Positions 21,229-21,893 of a stretch of DNA of 21,893 bases are shown here, piece after piece; position 1 is the stretch's first letter; each line of letters opens with the position of its first letter. The position numbers and the translations under genes are program-made. The notes beneath the pieces are model-generated. The model was given only the letters and a program-made list of their open reading frames with translations, ran no database searches and was not told the origin of the DNA. The stretch comes from Olsenella_L sp051876355 (GTDB taxonomy: Bacteria; Actinomycetota; Coriobacteriia; Coriobacteriales; Atopobiaceae): the NCBI GenBank assembly GCA_051876355.1, contig JBJEHU010000064.1:1-21893 (forward strand), read 5' to 3'.

Positions 21229-21893
21229 ATGCGAAGAGTCGCGTTGTCCTTTTCCTCGTTGAGGGGCCAAGCGATGAAGATGCCCTGATGAGACCGTTCA
21301 GTTCGTTGCTCATGCAGCGAAATGCTGAGCCATCCAGAAAAGCGGAATCCGAAGCATTTCGCTGCGATGTGACTACCGTGCGTCTGTTCAAGGGCAATGT
21401 GAATTTCCGCATCGACCGCAAGATGAAGAATACTGTCCGCAGCTTCATATTGGATCGGATAGAGCGAAGACACGCATATACCTGGAATGACCTAGATCTC
21501 ATTGTTCATCTCGTCGACCTTGACGGTGCATTCATTCCTGATGCAAACATCCATCAGGCAGACTGCACAGGCTTTGTTTATGGGCCAAACTTTATTGAGG
21601 CAAGAAACACTTCTGATGTCATCAGGCGCAATCATGAGAAAGCTTCAGCCATACGCGAGCTAATCGCATGTTCCAATCTGACCTATCGAAAGAAGGAAGT
21701 GCCTTATAGACTCTACTTCGTTTCAAGGAACCTCGAGCATGCACTCTATGGTATCGAGCGTGACTGCACTGATAGCGAGAAGCGAGCATTATCTATCGCT
21801 TTCGCCGACAAATACGTGAATGATATTGAAGCATTTGAAGCGTTGCTCTGCAGCGACAACGTTCGAGTATCGGCTGAAGATTGGCACTCATCG
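21225..21893 (+). CDS. TOPRIM-like partner of the AAA ATPase (3' end outside window)
   Basis: I translated this gene by hand; it is open for 223 codons from the ATG at 21225 and runs off the window without a stop. The product begins MNAKSRVVLFLVEGPSDEDA: a hydrophobic strand followed by the EGxSDE pattern (E13) of TOPRIM motif 1. A strand then leads to VHLVDLDGAF with D98 and D100, matching the TOPRIM DxD. Between them is a basic segment (RLFKGNVNFRIDRKMKN). After it come PNFIEARN and YFVSRNLEHALYG (164-176), then an acidic helical stretch. These features suit a metal-dependent nuclease or toxin-like effector controlled by the upstream ATPase. The 4-bp ATGA overlap shows coupling. DUF4435 (AriB of PARIS) or an AbiLii-like protein are possible assignments; I cannot decide between them. 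Confidence 0.72.
   Translation, partial: MNAKSRVVLFLVEGPSDEDALMRPFSSLLMQRNAEPSRKAESEAFRCDVTTVRLFKGNVNFRIDRKMKNTVRSFILDRIERRHAYTWNDLDLIVHLVDLDGAFIPDANIHQADCTGFVYGPNFIEARNTSDVIRRNHEKASAIRELIACSNLTYRKKEVPYRLYFVSRNLEHALYGIERDCTDSEKRALSIAFADKYVNDIEAFEALLCSDNVRVSAEDWHSS

Noticed and set aside
1..21893. CRISPR arrays, tRNA or rRNA genes, IS elements
   Set aside because: No spaced direct repeats, tRNA cloverleaf-like or rRNA sequence, transposase ORF or terminal inverted repeats were seen on reading the intergenic regions.

Overview
The window looks like chromosomal DNA of a strict anaerobe from the high-GC Coriobacteriia (Olsenella/Atopobium-like). This is inferred from the strong G/C third-position bias, the anaerobic class III ribonucleotide reductase and the actinobacterial-style surface protein; no rRNA or other marker gene is present to prove it. 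No tRNA, rRNA, CRISPR array or insertion sequence was recognised.

Layout. (1) 1-1984, plus strand: the 3' part of nrdD (anaerobic NTP reductase) and nrdG (its radical-SAM activase), separated by a terminator-like hairpin. (2) 2048-4716: coaX (type III pantothenate kinase, minus strand) and a divergent OPT-family oligopeptide transporter. (3) 4796-11490, minus strand: six tightly packed genes that could form one operon. In order of transcription they are a cytoplasmic BMP-type ligand-binding protein with a ParB-like N-terminus, a small metallophosphoesterase, an ACT-like/metallo-beta-lactamase fusion, a Cof-type HAD phosphatase, a DUF554 membrane protein and NudC (NADH pyrophosphatase). (4) 11650-14589, plus strand: larE-larB-larC, a complete pathway for the nickel-pincer nucleotide cofactor, with no lactate racemase (larA) in view. 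LarC is a single uninterrupted ORF with an 18-histidine insert. (5) 14819-17923, plus strand: a large Ala/Lys/Asp-rich coiled-coil surface protein with a central CAP/SCP-like domain and a non-canonical LPNTS sorting signal. Two perfect inverted repeats lie upstream. (6) 18066-19572: an EamA/DMT permease (minus) and a divergent small two-TM protein (plus). (7) 19690-21893 (window end): a visibly more AT-rich cassette of an ABC/OLD-type AAA ATPase overlapped by 4 bp with a second gene that runs off the window. The second gene was translated by hand and carries TOPRIM-like acidic motifs. The pair looks like a horizontally acquired anti-phage or other genome-defence module and is the best candidate here for a poorly described system.

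Most transcription units end in strong GC-rich hairpins. Four clear ones follow nrdG, the OPT gene, larC and the surface protein; the first two sit between convergent genes and probably work in both directions. Promoter calls rest mainly on -10-like hexamers and are weak. GC comparisons are by eye, not computed.
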